This document shows positions 50,391 to 58,532 of a stretch of DNA of 64,000 nt, one piece after another. Under the pieces are notes generated by a model. It saw only the letters and a list, made by a program, of their open reading frames with translations. It did not search any database and was not told the origin of the DNA. A program made the translations under genes and the position numbers. Origin of the DNA: Thalassospiraceae bacterium LMO-JJ14 (lineage in GTDB: Bacteria > Pseudomonadota > Alphaproteobacteria > Rhodospirillales > Casp-alpha2); assembly GCA_021555105.2 (NCBI GenBank), contig CP134604.1, forward strand, positions 2,790,001 through 2,854,000. The letters run 5' to 3'. Position 1 is the stretch's first letter, and each line of letters opens with the position of its first letter.

Positions 50391-51857
50391 TCACTTAGAC
50401 AGCCTGAGTTGTGACAGGTCGTTGGCGATTTCGCGGAACACGGCGCGCAGCGCGGCATCGTCGGGCGCGTAGTGATAGAACGGCGACGCGGGACCGCTGG
50501 CGACGTCCTTGAGCAGGGCCTGCAACTCGGTGCCGTTGTTGGCGAACTGGATGACATACAGCACCACGCCCGAGCTTTTGATATTTGTCGCGAGCAGACG
50601 CAGCCGGTCATTCATGCCGTTGGCCCCGGCACCGCTGCCGAGACCGAACACGGCCTTGTAGCCGTCGCCGTTACCGCCGTAGTTCTCGCCGTCGGTCAGC
50701 AAAACGATGGCGCGCTGCAGTTCGTAATCGGGGTCGGCCACGGCTTCGGTGAACGGCGCGTCCGGCATCAGCACCCGCCATGCCCAGGCCAGCCCGGCGG
50801 GAATGTTGGTGTTGCCGCCGGGGTTCGTCAGCGCGTCGATAGCATTGGTGATGGTCAGCTTCTGGTTTTGCAAAGGCGTAATGCCATGCGACAGGCAGCG
50901 GGTGCATTCCCCGCCGTTCGTCGACATGCTGCAGGTACCGCCCGAGACCGGCTCGCCCTCGATGCCGACCGGCTCCCACGCCGGCCAGTCGGCGCCGTCC
51001 AATAGCTGCGGACCCATGAAGATATCGGCATCGTCATCATCGGCGGCATTGTCGAGATAGCGGTTAAAGACGCAGCCGCGCCAATTGGCGGGCGGTGCAG
51101 ACAACAACGGCACCGGTGAATTGTTGACCTGAAAGACATCGCTTTGCCCGGTGGCTGTCAGCGGATTGACGAACCCGGCGACGGGAACGGTACTGGTCAA
51201 CGATGAATCGTAGGCGCTGCCTTCGAGCATGACGTTGACCTTGGCGTTCCACGGCACGAGGCCGATGTTCAACAGGTCATTGCTGCCGTTGTCGCCGTAC
51301 AGGATGTCGACCAGGTCCTTGGCCGCCTGACGGGCTGCGGAAATACGTGTGCCGGCACCGCTCGATGACGACATCGAACCGGACATATCCATGGCGATCA
51401 CCACGTCGAGCGCCTGCATCTGCCGGGTGATTTCGGTTTCCGCCGTCACCGTCAGTGTATCGAAGCCGAGGACTTTCATCAGCGTCGTCGGGATCTGCGC
51501 TTCCGCCGTCAGCGTCAGCCGCTCGGCCAGTTCATCGTCGACGATATGCGGACCGGAGATGGTTGAATTCATATATCCGGGCGGGAAGTTGGCGTTGAAG
51601 AACATCACGATCTCGGCATCGCGGGTCGGCGAAAAGAAATGCCGCCCGCCAGCCAGTCCTGCCGCATCGAGCGCCGAAGACATGCGCGACTTCACAAGGT
51701 AGGCCCGTGCCGTGTCGGTCCCCATGCCGACGAACGCGACCATCGGCACGGTGGCGAGCGCGAACAATACGATCGCCGCCCCGGTGTCCTGACGCGCAAA
51801 GTCCCTGAACTTTCGCCTGAGTGCCGCAAGCCATGTTTTCATCGGCCATGTTTTCAT
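50391..51857 (-). CDS. tadG: TadG-like von Willebrand A protein of the Tad pilus
   Basis: A 488-residue protein with a TadE/TadG-type N-terminal helix (DTGAAIVLFALATVPMVAFVGMGTD, about 24-48) and a large vWA domain. The MIDAS metal motif is DMSGSMS (D147), with later threonine and aspartate sites (IVLLTDGENYGG). A cysteine-rich loop (CSMSTNGGECTRC) lies in the middle. It is thought to act at the pilus tip or outer surface as adhesin. The first 15 bp of the gene are duplicated, giving two in-frame starts (51857, 51842). Confidence 0.88.
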   Translation of the reverse strand: MKTWPMKTWLAALRRKFRDFARQDTGAAIVLFALATVPMVAFVGMGTDTARAYLVKSRMSSALDAAGLAGGRHFFSPTRDAEIVMFFNANFPPGYMNSTISGPHIVDDELAERLTLTAEAQIPTTLMKVLGFDTLTVTAETEITRQMQALDVVIAMDMSGSMSSSSGAGTRISAARQAAKDLVDILYGDNGSNDLLNIGLVPWNAKVNVMLEGSAYDSSLTSTVPVAGFVNPLTATGQSDVFQVNNSPVPLLSAPPANWRGCVFNRYLDNAADDDDADIFMGPQLLDGADWPAWEPVGIEGEPVSGGTCSMSTNGGECTRCLSHGITPLQNQKLTITNAIDALTNPGGNTNIPAGLAWAWRVLMPDAPFTEAVADPDYELQRAIVLLTDGENYGGNGDGYKAVFGLGSGAGANGMNDRLRLLATNIKSSGVVLYVIQFANNGTELQALLKDVASGPASPFYHYAPDDAALRAVFREIANDLSQLRLSK

Positions 51858-51860
51858 CGG
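51831..51860. repeat. 15-bp perfect tandem duplication at the tadG start
   Basis: Two identical 15-bp units (51831-51845 and 51846-51860), each carrying an ATG in the tadG frame on the minus strand. The result is MKTWPMKTWL. Probably a slip-strand event; the frame is kept. Confidence 0.85.
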
Positions 51861-51956
51861 AGTGCATCCAGCTTTCCAAAAGAGGATGCATAAACGTGGC
51901 GTGAAAGGCCCTGTCCGGGCAAATCTATTATTTATCTAAGTCTTTGATATAAAATA

Positions 51957-51970
51957 GATAAAATTTTACC
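51957..51970. promoter_or_regulatory. Copy of the pilin-region palindrome upstream of tadG
   Basis: GATAAAATTTTACC, 13 of 14 bases as at 48990-49003, in a second AT-rich patch (51925-51980). The distance to the start codon is nearly the same in both places. Likely a shared operator for pilin-type genes. Confidence 0.45.
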
Positions 51971-51991
51971 GAATGAAACGTCGGTGTGCGG

Positions 51992-52492
51992 TCAGGTGCC
52001 GCTTCCCTGCGGTTCGGGCGGGGTGGAGGGGAACATCGCCGGCGGCGTTGCGGCGGCCGGCGCCCGGTCTGCGTCTTCGCCGTCTTCGTCGCCACCGTCT
52101 ACAGCAGCGGCTTCGGCGGGGGTGTCATCTTCTTCGCCCAGCGGTTCGAGATCGTTGCGCGTCCACCAGTACCAGAACCCCTGCGAGCGCAGCCATTTTT
52201 CCAGGCGGTCGAGGTTCGACCATTCACGGCCCGCCCCCCGCGCGGAATAAATCCGTGCGAGTTGCCCGTTCACATACACAAGCACGCCCCACGTTTGCGG
52301 ATTTTTGCTCTGGTCGCCGAATCCGCCACCGGCCTGCTCGCGCCACACCCGATAGACCACGGCATATTCGCCGAGCGAACCGACAGCGCGCAGGTAGGGC
52401 AAATCCGCCTGCGTGACCGTCATCGTCACGCCGAGCGCAATATCCTGCTGGGCGGCATCTGGTGCGTAGAGGGGACCGACATCTTGTGACAT
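51992..52492 (-). CDS. Protein of unknown function with acidic, proline-rich tail
   Basis: A 166-residue protein I do not recognise. Residues 1-110 look folded and rich in aromatics (YAVVYRVWREQ, TWGVLVYVNGQLARIYSARG, LRSQGFWYWWTRNDLEPL). The last 55 residues are acidic and then Ala/Pro-rich, without predicted order. There is no signal peptide. Start is uncertain: ATG 52492 or ATG 52516 (8 residues longer), neither with a good SD. It lies upstream of tadG on the same strand across an AT-rich gap, but nothing links it to pili. Confidence 0.6.
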   Translation of the reverse strand: MSQDVGPLYAPDAAQQDIALGVTMTVTQADLPYLRAVGSLGEYAVVYRVWREQAGGGFGDQSKNPQTWGVLVYVNGQLARIYSARGAGREWSNLDRLEKWLRSQGFWYWWTRNDLEPLGEEDDTPAEAAAVDGGDEDGEDADRAPAAATPPAMFPSTPPEPQGSGT

Positions 52493-52520
52493 GGTGATAG
52501 CTACATCTTGCTTCATGATG

Positions 52521-52549
52521 TTGACAGGATCGAACTTTTATCGTACACC
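52521..52549 (+). promoter_or_regulatory. Possible sigma-70 promoter for the VOC gene
   Basis: TTGACA (52521-52526), 17 bp, then TACACC (52544-52549). The -35 is perfect and the spacing ideal, but the -10 matches the consensus at only three positions. Confidence 0.3.
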
Positions 52550-52611
52550 ATGGTACATGTTGTGGGCCGATTCGACCAGCTTTTATTGTCCCATCCCACA
52601 GCAACGACTTT

Positions 52612-52661
52612 CCAGGGCGTGATGCCCAACACAAATCCAGGGCGTGATGCCCGACACAACA
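52612..52661. repeat. 25-bp tandem repeat in the leader of the VOC gene
   Basis: Two head-to-tail 25-bp units, almost identical, ending 20 bp before the start codon. Each contains GGGC-GTGAT-GCCC, a small hairpin. Position and symmetry suggest a regulatory site at DNA or RNA level. Confidence 0.7.
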
Positions 52662-52681
52662 TAGATTTCAGGAGCTTAATC

Positions 52682-53233
52682 ATGGCTAAAAAAGTTGCCC
52701 CGGTGCCGAAAGGCTATCGCACCATTACCCCGTATCTGGTCGTTCGCGGCGCCGATGCCGCGCTGGCCTACTACGCCGATGTGTTCGGCGCCGAAGTTCT
52801 GTCGCGCGTTTACGCCGAAGACGGTGTCACCGTTCTGCATGCCGAAATGAAGATCGGCAACTCGATGGTCATCGTTTCCGACGAAATGCCGGCGTTCGGC
52901 ATCTATTCGCCGTTCGCCTATGGCGGTTCGGGCGCGACACAGCACCTGTACCTGGCGAACGTCGACGAGATCTGGGAAAAAGCCGTCGAAGCCGGCTGCA
53001 CCGTGCTGGTGCCGCTCGCCGACACCTTCTATGGCGAACGTTTCGCCAAGGTCGTCGACCCGTTCGGTCACATCTGGTCGATGTCGAAGCGCATCCCGGC
53101 CCAGAAACCGGAAGACATCAAGGCCCAGACCCAGGCCGAGGGCTTCTCGATCTATGAGCCGGTCGGCAACCGTGAAGACCAGCCGTATCCGACGGCCGAT
53201 GCCGATGTTTCCGGCAAAACAGAAGCCGCCTGA
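52682..53233 (+). CDS. VOC (glyoxalase/PhnB-like) superfamily protein
   Basis: A 183-residue VOC protein of the PhnB-like subgroup. The fold opens TITPYLVVRGADAALAYYADVFGAEVLSR and closes FYGERFAKVVDPFGHIWSMSKR, with a 30-residue polar tail. VOC proteins bind a metal or a small ligand and include lyases, dioxygenases and resistance proteins. AGGAG lies 7 nt before the ATG. A 25-bp tandem repeat is in its leader and a clear terminator follows, so it is a single-gene unit. Function unknown. Confidence 0.82.
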   Translation: MAKKVAPVPKGYRTITPYLVVRGADAALAYYADVFGAEVLSRVYAEDGVTVLHAEMKIGNSMVIVSDEMPAFGIYSPFAYGGSGATQHLYLANVDEIWEKAVEAGCTVLVPLADTFYGERFAKVVDPFGHIWSMSKRIPAQKPEDIKAQTQAEGFSIYEPVGNREDQPYPTADADVSGKTEAA

Positions 53234-53245
53234 ATATGATCCAGG

Positions 53246-53276
53246 AAAGGGCGGCCGGCGGTCGCCCTTTTCGTTT
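53246..53276 (+). terminator. Intrinsic terminator after the VOC gene
   Basis: Stem of about 11 bp (AAAGGGCGGCC with GGTCGCCCTTT, one G-U pair) with a 3-nt loop, running straight into TTTTCGTTT. It isolates the VOC gene from gabT. Confidence 0.8.
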
Positions 53277-53316
53277 ACGATGTTTGTTCCGTTTTCTGTC
53301 TACAGGGATTTAGGAA

Positions 53317-54633
53317 ATGACCGATAACAAATCGCTCAACCAACGCCGTGAAGCCGCAACGCCGCGCGGCGTCGGTGTCGCTACGCAGGTTTATGCCGAC
53401 CGTGCCGAAAACGCCGAACTGTGGGATGTCGAAGGCAAGCGTTATGTCGACTTCGCCGGCGGCATCGCCGTTCTCAACACCGGCCACCGCAACCCCACCG
53501 TGATGGCCGAAGTTCAGAAACAGCTCGAGCGTTTCACCCACACCGCTTATCAGGTCGTTCCCTACGAGCCCTATGTCGAACTTGCCGAAAAACTCAACGA
53601 GCTGGCGCCCGGCGACACGCCGAAGAAAACCCTGTTTGTGACGACCGGCGCCGAAGCCGTCGAGAACTCGATCAAGATCGCGCGCGCCCACACCGGCCGC
53701 TCGGCGGTGATTGCATTTTCCGGCGCGTTTCACGGCCGCACCATGATGACCATGGGGCTGACCGGCAAGGTCGATCCCTACAAGCGCGGCTTCGGTCCGA
53801 TGCCGGCCGGCATTTATCACCTGCCGTTCCCGATGCCGATGCACGGCGTCAGCGCACAGGATTCCATCGATGCCCTGCACCGTCTGTTCAAGTCCGACCT
53901 GGAACCGGAACAGGTCGCGGCGATCATTCTCGAGCCGGTTCAGGGCGAAGGCGGTTTTTATATCGCGCCGAAGGAACTCGTTCAGGAACTGCGCGCCGTC
54001 TGCGACAAATACGGCATCTGCCTGATCGCCGATGAAGTCCAGACCGGGTTCGCGCGGACCGGCCGTCTGTTCGCATCCGAATACTGGGCCGCCGACTGGG
54101 GCGTGGAACCGGACATGATCACCACCGCCAAGTCGCTGGCCGGCGGCTTTCCGCTTTCCGGCGTTGTCGGCAAGGCGGACATCATGGATGCCCCCGCCCC
54201 CGGCGGTCTCGGCGGTACCTACGGCGGCAGCCCGATCGGCTGCGCGGCGGCGCTCGGTGTCCTCAAGGTCATCGAGGAAGAACAGCTTCTCGGCCGCAGC
54301 CGCATTCTCGGCGAACGCCTCATCGAACGCGTTCAGAAAATGAAGGCGCGTCCAGACACGCACCCGATCGGCGACATTCGCGGTCTCGGTGCCATGGTCG
54401 CGTTCGAGCTGGTAACGGAAAAAGGCACCAACACGCCGGACGCCGACGCCACCAAGGCACTGTGCGCCAAAGCGCTTGAACACGGCCTGATCCTGCTGTC
54501 GTGCGGCGTCTACGCCAACACGATCAGGATCCTGGTGCCGCTGACCGCATCCGACGCCATCGTCGACGAGGGCCTCGATATCATCGAGCGCTGCCTCGCC
54601 GAACTCGGCACCTCGGCGGCTGCCGCTGAATAA
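53317..54633 (+). CDS. gabT: 4-aminobutyrate--2-oxoglutarate aminotransferase
   Basis: A 438-residue class III PLP aminotransferase of GabT type. Visible: RNAENAELWDVEG-like opening (YADRAENAELWDVEG), FVTTGAEAVENSIKIAR, AFHGRTMMTMGLTGK, IADEVQTGFARTG and the PLP lysine in TTAKSLAGGFPLSGV (K272). It converts 4-aminobutyrate (or 5-aminovalerate) to the semialdehyde. In this place it fits the end of a putrescine or agmatine breakdown route: the decarboxylase, amidase and ligase genes follow on the same strand. Confidence 0.9.
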   Translation: MTDNKSLNQRREAATPRGVGVATQVYADRAENAELWDVEGKRYVDFAGGIAVLNTGHRNPTVMAEVQKQLERFTHTAYQVVPYEPYVELAEKLNELAPGDTPKKTLFVTTGAEAVENSIKIARAHTGRSAVIAFSGAFHGRTMMTMGLTGKVDPYKRGFGPMPAGIYHLPFPMPMHGVSAQDSIDALHRLFKSDLEPEQVAAIILEPVQGEGGFYIAPKELVQELRAVCDKYGICLIADEVQTGFARTGRLFASEYWAADWGVEPDMITTAKSLAGGFPLSGVVGKADIMDAPAPGGLGGTYGGSPIGCAAALGVLKVIEEEQLLGRSRILGERLIERVQKMKARPDTHPIGDIRGLGAMVAFELVTEKGTNTPDADATKALCAKALEHGLILLSCGVYANTIRILVPLTASDAIVDEGLDIIERCLAELGTSAAAAE

Positions 54634-54638
54634 GAATA

Positions 54639-54666
54639 CCCGGATTCCCCATGTGGGGATTCCGGG
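54639..54666 (+). terminator. Hairpin after gabT
   Basis: A 12-bp stem with one central mismatch (54639-54650 against 54655-54666) and ATGT loop. No T-tract follows, so it may only attenuate or protect the gabT message. Confidence 0.45.
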
Positions 54667-54741
54667 CCTAGCTTGACCTGAAGGTCGCAGCACGCGACCA
54701 TTGTGGAGTAATTTTTTGATGGCCAAAAAGGTCTTTTGTAT

Positions 54742-55698
54742 ATGACGCCCTTCGCGATTGCCGGTGTGCAGATGCACGTATCTGCCACCCATGAAAACGT
54801 CACCGCGATGTCGCACCGTATCGATCATGTGATGGTGCGCTTTCCGTGGGTACAGATGATCGTTTTCAGCGAACTGGCGCCTTACGGGCCTCTGACCGGC
54901 AATCATCCCGAGAGTCTCGAACCGGCCATCGACGTATTCCGTGAAGCGGCAATACGCCATAACGTCTGGGTGCTGCCGGGGTCCATGTTCGAGCGTTCCG
55001 AAGCCGGGCTGCATAACGTTGCCACGGTCATCAATCCGCAAGGCGAGGTTGTTGCCAAATACGCCAAGATGTTTCCGTTCCAGCCGTACGAATCCGGTGT
55101 CGAGGGCGGCACCGAGTTCTGCGTCTTCGATGTCCCGGGCGCCGGACGTTTCGGGGTTTCGATCTGCTATGACATCTGGTTCCCGGAAACCACACGGACC
55201 CTGGTCTCGATGGGTGCGGAAGTCCTTCTGCACCCGGTGCTGACCGGCACCATCGACCGCGACATCGAGCTTTCCATCGCGCGTTCCACCGCCGCGATGT
55301 TCCAGACCTATATCTTCGATATCAACGGCCTCGGCCCGGGCGGCACGGGGCGCTCATGCGTCGTCGATCCGTCCGGCACGTTCCTTTATCAGGCCGCCGG
55401 CCAGGAAGAAGTGATCCCGGTCGAAGTCGATTTCGATCTGGTCCGCCGTCAGCGCGCCGTCGGGCTGCGCGGTCTCGGCCAGACACTGAAGAGTTTCCGC
55501 GACCGCAACGCCTATTTCGGGGTCTACGACCCGGCGATCCACGACCCGAGCTATCTGTACAGCCTGGGCCCGCTCGAGATGCCGACACAAGGCACGCAGG
55601 AAGGTCTGCACGCATCGTCCCCCGCCGACATCACAGGCCACCGCGGACACAGCAATATTATGGTGCTCGACACCCACAAAAGCGCGAAAGACGCATAA
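54742..55698 (+). CDS. Carbon-nitrogen hydrolase (nitrilase superfamily amidase)
   Basis: A 318-residue nitrilase-superfamily enzyme with the Glu-Lys-Cys triad: E44 in VFSELAPYG, K109 in AKYAKMFPF and C142 in GVSICYDIWFPE. Members split C-N bonds of amides, carbamoyl amines or nitriles; N-carbamoylputrescine amidase is one. A 50-residue C-terminal extension has no known domain. Just upstream an 8-codon reading frame (54720-54746) overlaps the ATG by 4 nt and has its own GGAG, so a leader peptide may couple translation. Between gabT and an Orn/Lys/Arg decarboxylase, an amine-linked amide is the likely substrate. Confidence 0.87.
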   Translation: MTPFAIAGVQMHVSATHENVTAMSHRIDHVMVRFPWVQMIVFSELAPYGPLTGNHPESLEPAIDVFREAAIRHNVWVLPGSMFERSEAGLHNVATVINPQGEVVAKYAKMFPFQPYESGVEGGTEFCVFDVPGAGRFGVSICYDIWFPETTRTLVSMGAEVLLHPVLTGTIDRDIELSIARSTAAMFQTYIFDINGLGPGGTGRSCVVDPSGTFLYQAAGQEEVIPVEVDFDLVRRQRAVGLRGLGQTLKSFRDRNAYFGVYDPAIHDPSYLYSLGPLEMPTQGTQEGLHASSPADITGHRGHSNIMVLDTHKSAKDA

Positions 55699-55731
55699 AT
55701 AAAATGAAAAGCCACAGGGAGCTAAAAAATC

Positions 55732-58476
55732 ATGCCGGACGAAGGAGCGCAGGCTAAGGGCGTATCGCTGGGTCGATACTACAACGCAACCCAGTTACGC
55801 ATCGATACCTGGAACAAGCTGAAGAACATCACCCTGCGCCTCGTCGAGGGGCGCGAACGGGCGGATGATTACGCCAAAGCGCGCGCGTTGCTGGATGAAC
55901 TGGCGCCGTTCGAGACCTATTGGGCGTTCCCGGGCCTGCAAGATTTCCGCCAGCTTTATCATCTTGTCGAAAGCCGTGACGCGCGGACCCTGGGCCGTGC
56001 CGTATCGCGCATCGTCGGCGCCATGATGAGCGGCACGTACCGGCGCAAGCACGTCAATCTGGGACTGCACGGCGATGAGGAGCATCTCGACGACGAAGAG
56101 ATGGAGTCGCCCGAGGAACGCAACCGCCGCCGTCCCTATTTCGAGGTTCTGTTCGTCGACGACCTGAACTATGCGCAACAGCACCAGCAGCGCGAAGGCC
56201 TGACGGCCATGCGCCGCGAGGAAGACCCGTTCACCTATGAGCCGGTTTTCGTCTCGAGCTTCGAAGACGCAATCATTGCCTCGCTTTTCAATCACAACAT
56301 TCAGGCGATCGTCATCCGCTTCGGCTTTCCGTTCAAATCCATGAACGACCTGCCGGTGCTGAGCCGCTATCTGAAACTGGCGCACGTCGATGACGTCGAC
56401 TCCCTTGAGCCGCAGGACTACGGCGCCGTGCTGGCCGACGTGATTGCCCGCATCCGCCCCGAACTGGACCTTTATCTGGTCACCGACCAGAACGTCGAGG
56501 ATGTCGCCGGACGCGTCGGCGATTGCTGCCGCCGGATTTTCTATAACCAGGAGGATTTCCTGGAACTGCATCTGAACATCCTGCGCGGCGTCGATCAGCG
56601 CTATCAGTCGCCGTTCTTCACGGCGCTCAGGAACTATGCCAAGCAGCCGACCGGCGTGTTCCATGCCCTGCCGATTTCGCGCGGCAAGTCGATTTCCAAA
56701 TCGAACTGGATCCGCGACATGGGCGAGTTCTATGGCATGAACATCTTCCTTGCCGAAACGTCGGCGACATCGGGCGGGCTGGACTCGCTGCTGGAGCCGC
56801 ACGGTCCGCTCAAGAAAGCACAGGAACTGGCGTCCAGGGCCTTCGGGTCGCGCAAGACGTTCTTCGCCACCAACGGCACCTCGACCTGCAACAAGATTGT
56901 CGTCCAGGCCATCGTGCGGCCCGGCGACATCGTGCTGGTCGACCGCGACTGTCACAAGTCGCACCACTACGGGATGGTGCTGTGCGGCGCCCACGTCGTC
57001 TATCTCGACAGCTATCCGCTCAGCGAATATTCCATGTACGGCGCCGTGCCGCTGCGTGAAATCAAGAAAGAGCTGCTGGAACTCAAGGCCGCCGGCAAGC
57101 TCGACAAGGTGCGCATGCTTTTGCTCACCAACTGCACCTTCGACGGACTTGTCTATAATGTCGAACGGGTCATGGAAGAATGTCTGGCGATCAAGCCGGA
57201 CCTGGTCTTTTTATGGGATGAAGCATGGTTCGGCTTTGCCCGTTTCGGCCCGACCTATCGCCAGCGCACCGGCATGTACCAGGCCAAGCACTTGCGCGAA
57301 AAATTCAAGTCCGAGGAATACCGCGAAGAATATGCGGTCCATAAGGCCAAGCTGGACGAAGCCGGTGACGACATCGACACGCTGCTCGACATGCGCCTGA
57401 TGCCGGACCCGAATCAGGCGCGGGTCCGCGTTTATTCCACGCAATCGACGCATAAGACCCTGACCTCGCTCCGCCAAGGATCGATGATCCATGTGCACGA
57501 TCAGGATTATTCGTCGAAGGTCGAAGAACCGTTCCACGAAGCGTTCATGACGCATACCTCGACATCGCCGAACTACCAGATTCTGGCCTCGCTCGACGTC
57601 GGCCGGCGTCAGGTCGAACTGGAAGGGTTCGAACTGGTACAAAAGCAGGTCGAAATGGCCATGGTGCTGCGCCAGAAGGTCCGGACCCATCCGCTTTTGT
57701 CGAAATACTTCAAGATCCTCACCGTCGGCGACATGATCCCCGCGGCATACCGCCAGTCTGGCATCGAAAGCTATTACGAACCCGACAAGGGCTGGAACGA
57801 TATCTGGGAAGCCTGGGCGGGGGACGAATTCGCCCTCGATGCGACACGGATTACGCTGCTCGTCGGCGGCACCGGTCTTGACGGCGACACCTTCAAGAAT
57901 GACGAGTTGATGGACAAGTACGGCATCCAGATCAACAAGACGTCACGCAACACCGTACTGTTCATGACCAATATCGGCACGACCCGCTCGTCCATCGCGT
58001 ATCTGATCGAGGTTCTGGTCAAGATCGCCACGGAACAGGACGAACGCCTCGAGGACATGAACGCGCCGGAGAAAAAGGCGCACGAGAAAAAGGTCAACGC
58101 GCTGCTCAACGAACTGCCGCCGCTGCCCGATTTCTCGCGTTTCCACAATGCATTCCGGCCCGACCCCAAGGGGGATACCCGCGAAGGCGTGATGCGCGAT
58201 GCGTATTTCCTCTCCTACGACGAGGATTCCTGCGAATACCTGACGATGGAAGACGGCAGCATCGACGACGCCATGAACGCCGGCCGCGAGGTCGTCTCGG
58301 CGACGTTCATCATCCCCTACCCGCCCGGCTTCCCGATCCTCGTGCCGGGTCAGGTCGTCAGCAAGGAAATCATCGGATTTTTCCGCGCCCTCGACGTCAA
58401 GGAAATCCACGGCTACCGCCCGGACCTGGGGCTTCGCGTGTTTACCGAAGCCGCCCTCAAGGCACGCCTTAAATAA
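55732..58476 (+). CDS. Large PLP-dependent Orn/Lys/Arg decarboxylase
   Basis: A 914-residue fold-type I decarboxylase. The PLP lysine is K575 in STQSTHKTLTSLRQGS; the upstream part of the active site reads SATSGGLDSLLEPHGPLKKAQ, FFATNGTSTCNKIVVQAI, DRDCHKSHHYG and FLWDEAWFGFARF. The C-terminal domain is of the usual type (IPYPPGFPILVPGQVV). In E. coli AdiA (755 residues) the lysine is K386, so this enzyme has about 190 extra residues before the core, partly charged (HGDEEHLDDEEMESPEERNR). It should make agmatine, putrescine or cadaverine; which one is not clear. GGGAG precedes the ATG. Confidence 0.88.
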   Translation: MPDEGAQAKGVSLGRYYNATQLRIDTWNKLKNITLRLVEGRERADDYAKARALLDELAPFETYWAFPGLQDFRQLYHLVESRDARTLGRAVSRIVGAMMSGTYRRKHVNLGLHGDEEHLDDEEMESPEERNRRRPYFEVLFVDDLNYAQQHQQREGLTAMRREEDPFTYEPVFVSSFEDAIIASLFNHNIQAIVIRFGFPFKSMNDLPVLSRYLKLAHVDDVDSLEPQDYGAVLADVIARIRPELDLYLVTDQNVEDVAGRVGDCCRRIFYNQEDFLELHLNILRGVDQRYQSPFFTALRNYAKQPTGVFHALPISRGKSISKSNWIRDMGEFYGMNIFLAETSATSGGLDSLLEPHGPLKKAQELASRAFGSRKTFFATNGTSTCNKIVVQAIVRPGDIVLVDRDCHKSHHYGMVLCGAHVVYLDSYPLSEYSMYGAVPLREIKKELLELKAAGKLDKVRMLLLTNCTFDGLVYNVERVMEECLAIKPDLVFLWDEAWFGFARFGPTYRQRTGMYQAKHLREKFKSEEYREEYAVHKAKLDEAGDDIDTLLDMRLMPDPNQARVRVYSTQSTHKTLTSLRQGSMIHVHDQDYSSKVEEPFHEAFMTHTSTSPNYQILASLDVGRRQVELEGFELVQKQVEMAMVLRQKVRTHPLLSKYFKILTVGDMIPAAYRQSGIESYYEPDKGWNDIWEAWAGDEFALDATRITLLVGGTGLDGDTFKNDELMDKYGIQINKTSRNTVLFMTNIGTTRSSIAYLIEVLVKIATEQDERLEDMNAPEKKAHEKKVNALLNELPPLPDFSRFHNAFRPDPKGDTREGVMRDAYFLSYDEDSCEYLTMEDGSIDDAMNAGREVVSATFIIPYPPGFPILVPGQVVSKEIIGFFRALDVKEIHGYRPDLGLRVFTEAALKARLK

Positions 58477-58532
58477 TCAAAATCGCGGCAAAAATCGCCG
58501 CCGCTTAAAAGTTAAACAGGGAGAATAAAACA

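Noticed and set aside
53275-55233. A 652-codon open frame on the minus strand opposite gabT and the amidase
   Set aside because: It mirrors the third-codon GC bias of the plus-strand genes, which have full family motifs; its own translation has no domain.
58477-58532. Short hairpin between the decarboxylase and ATP-grasp genes as terminator
   Set aside because: Only a 5-bp stem without a T-tract; too weak to call.
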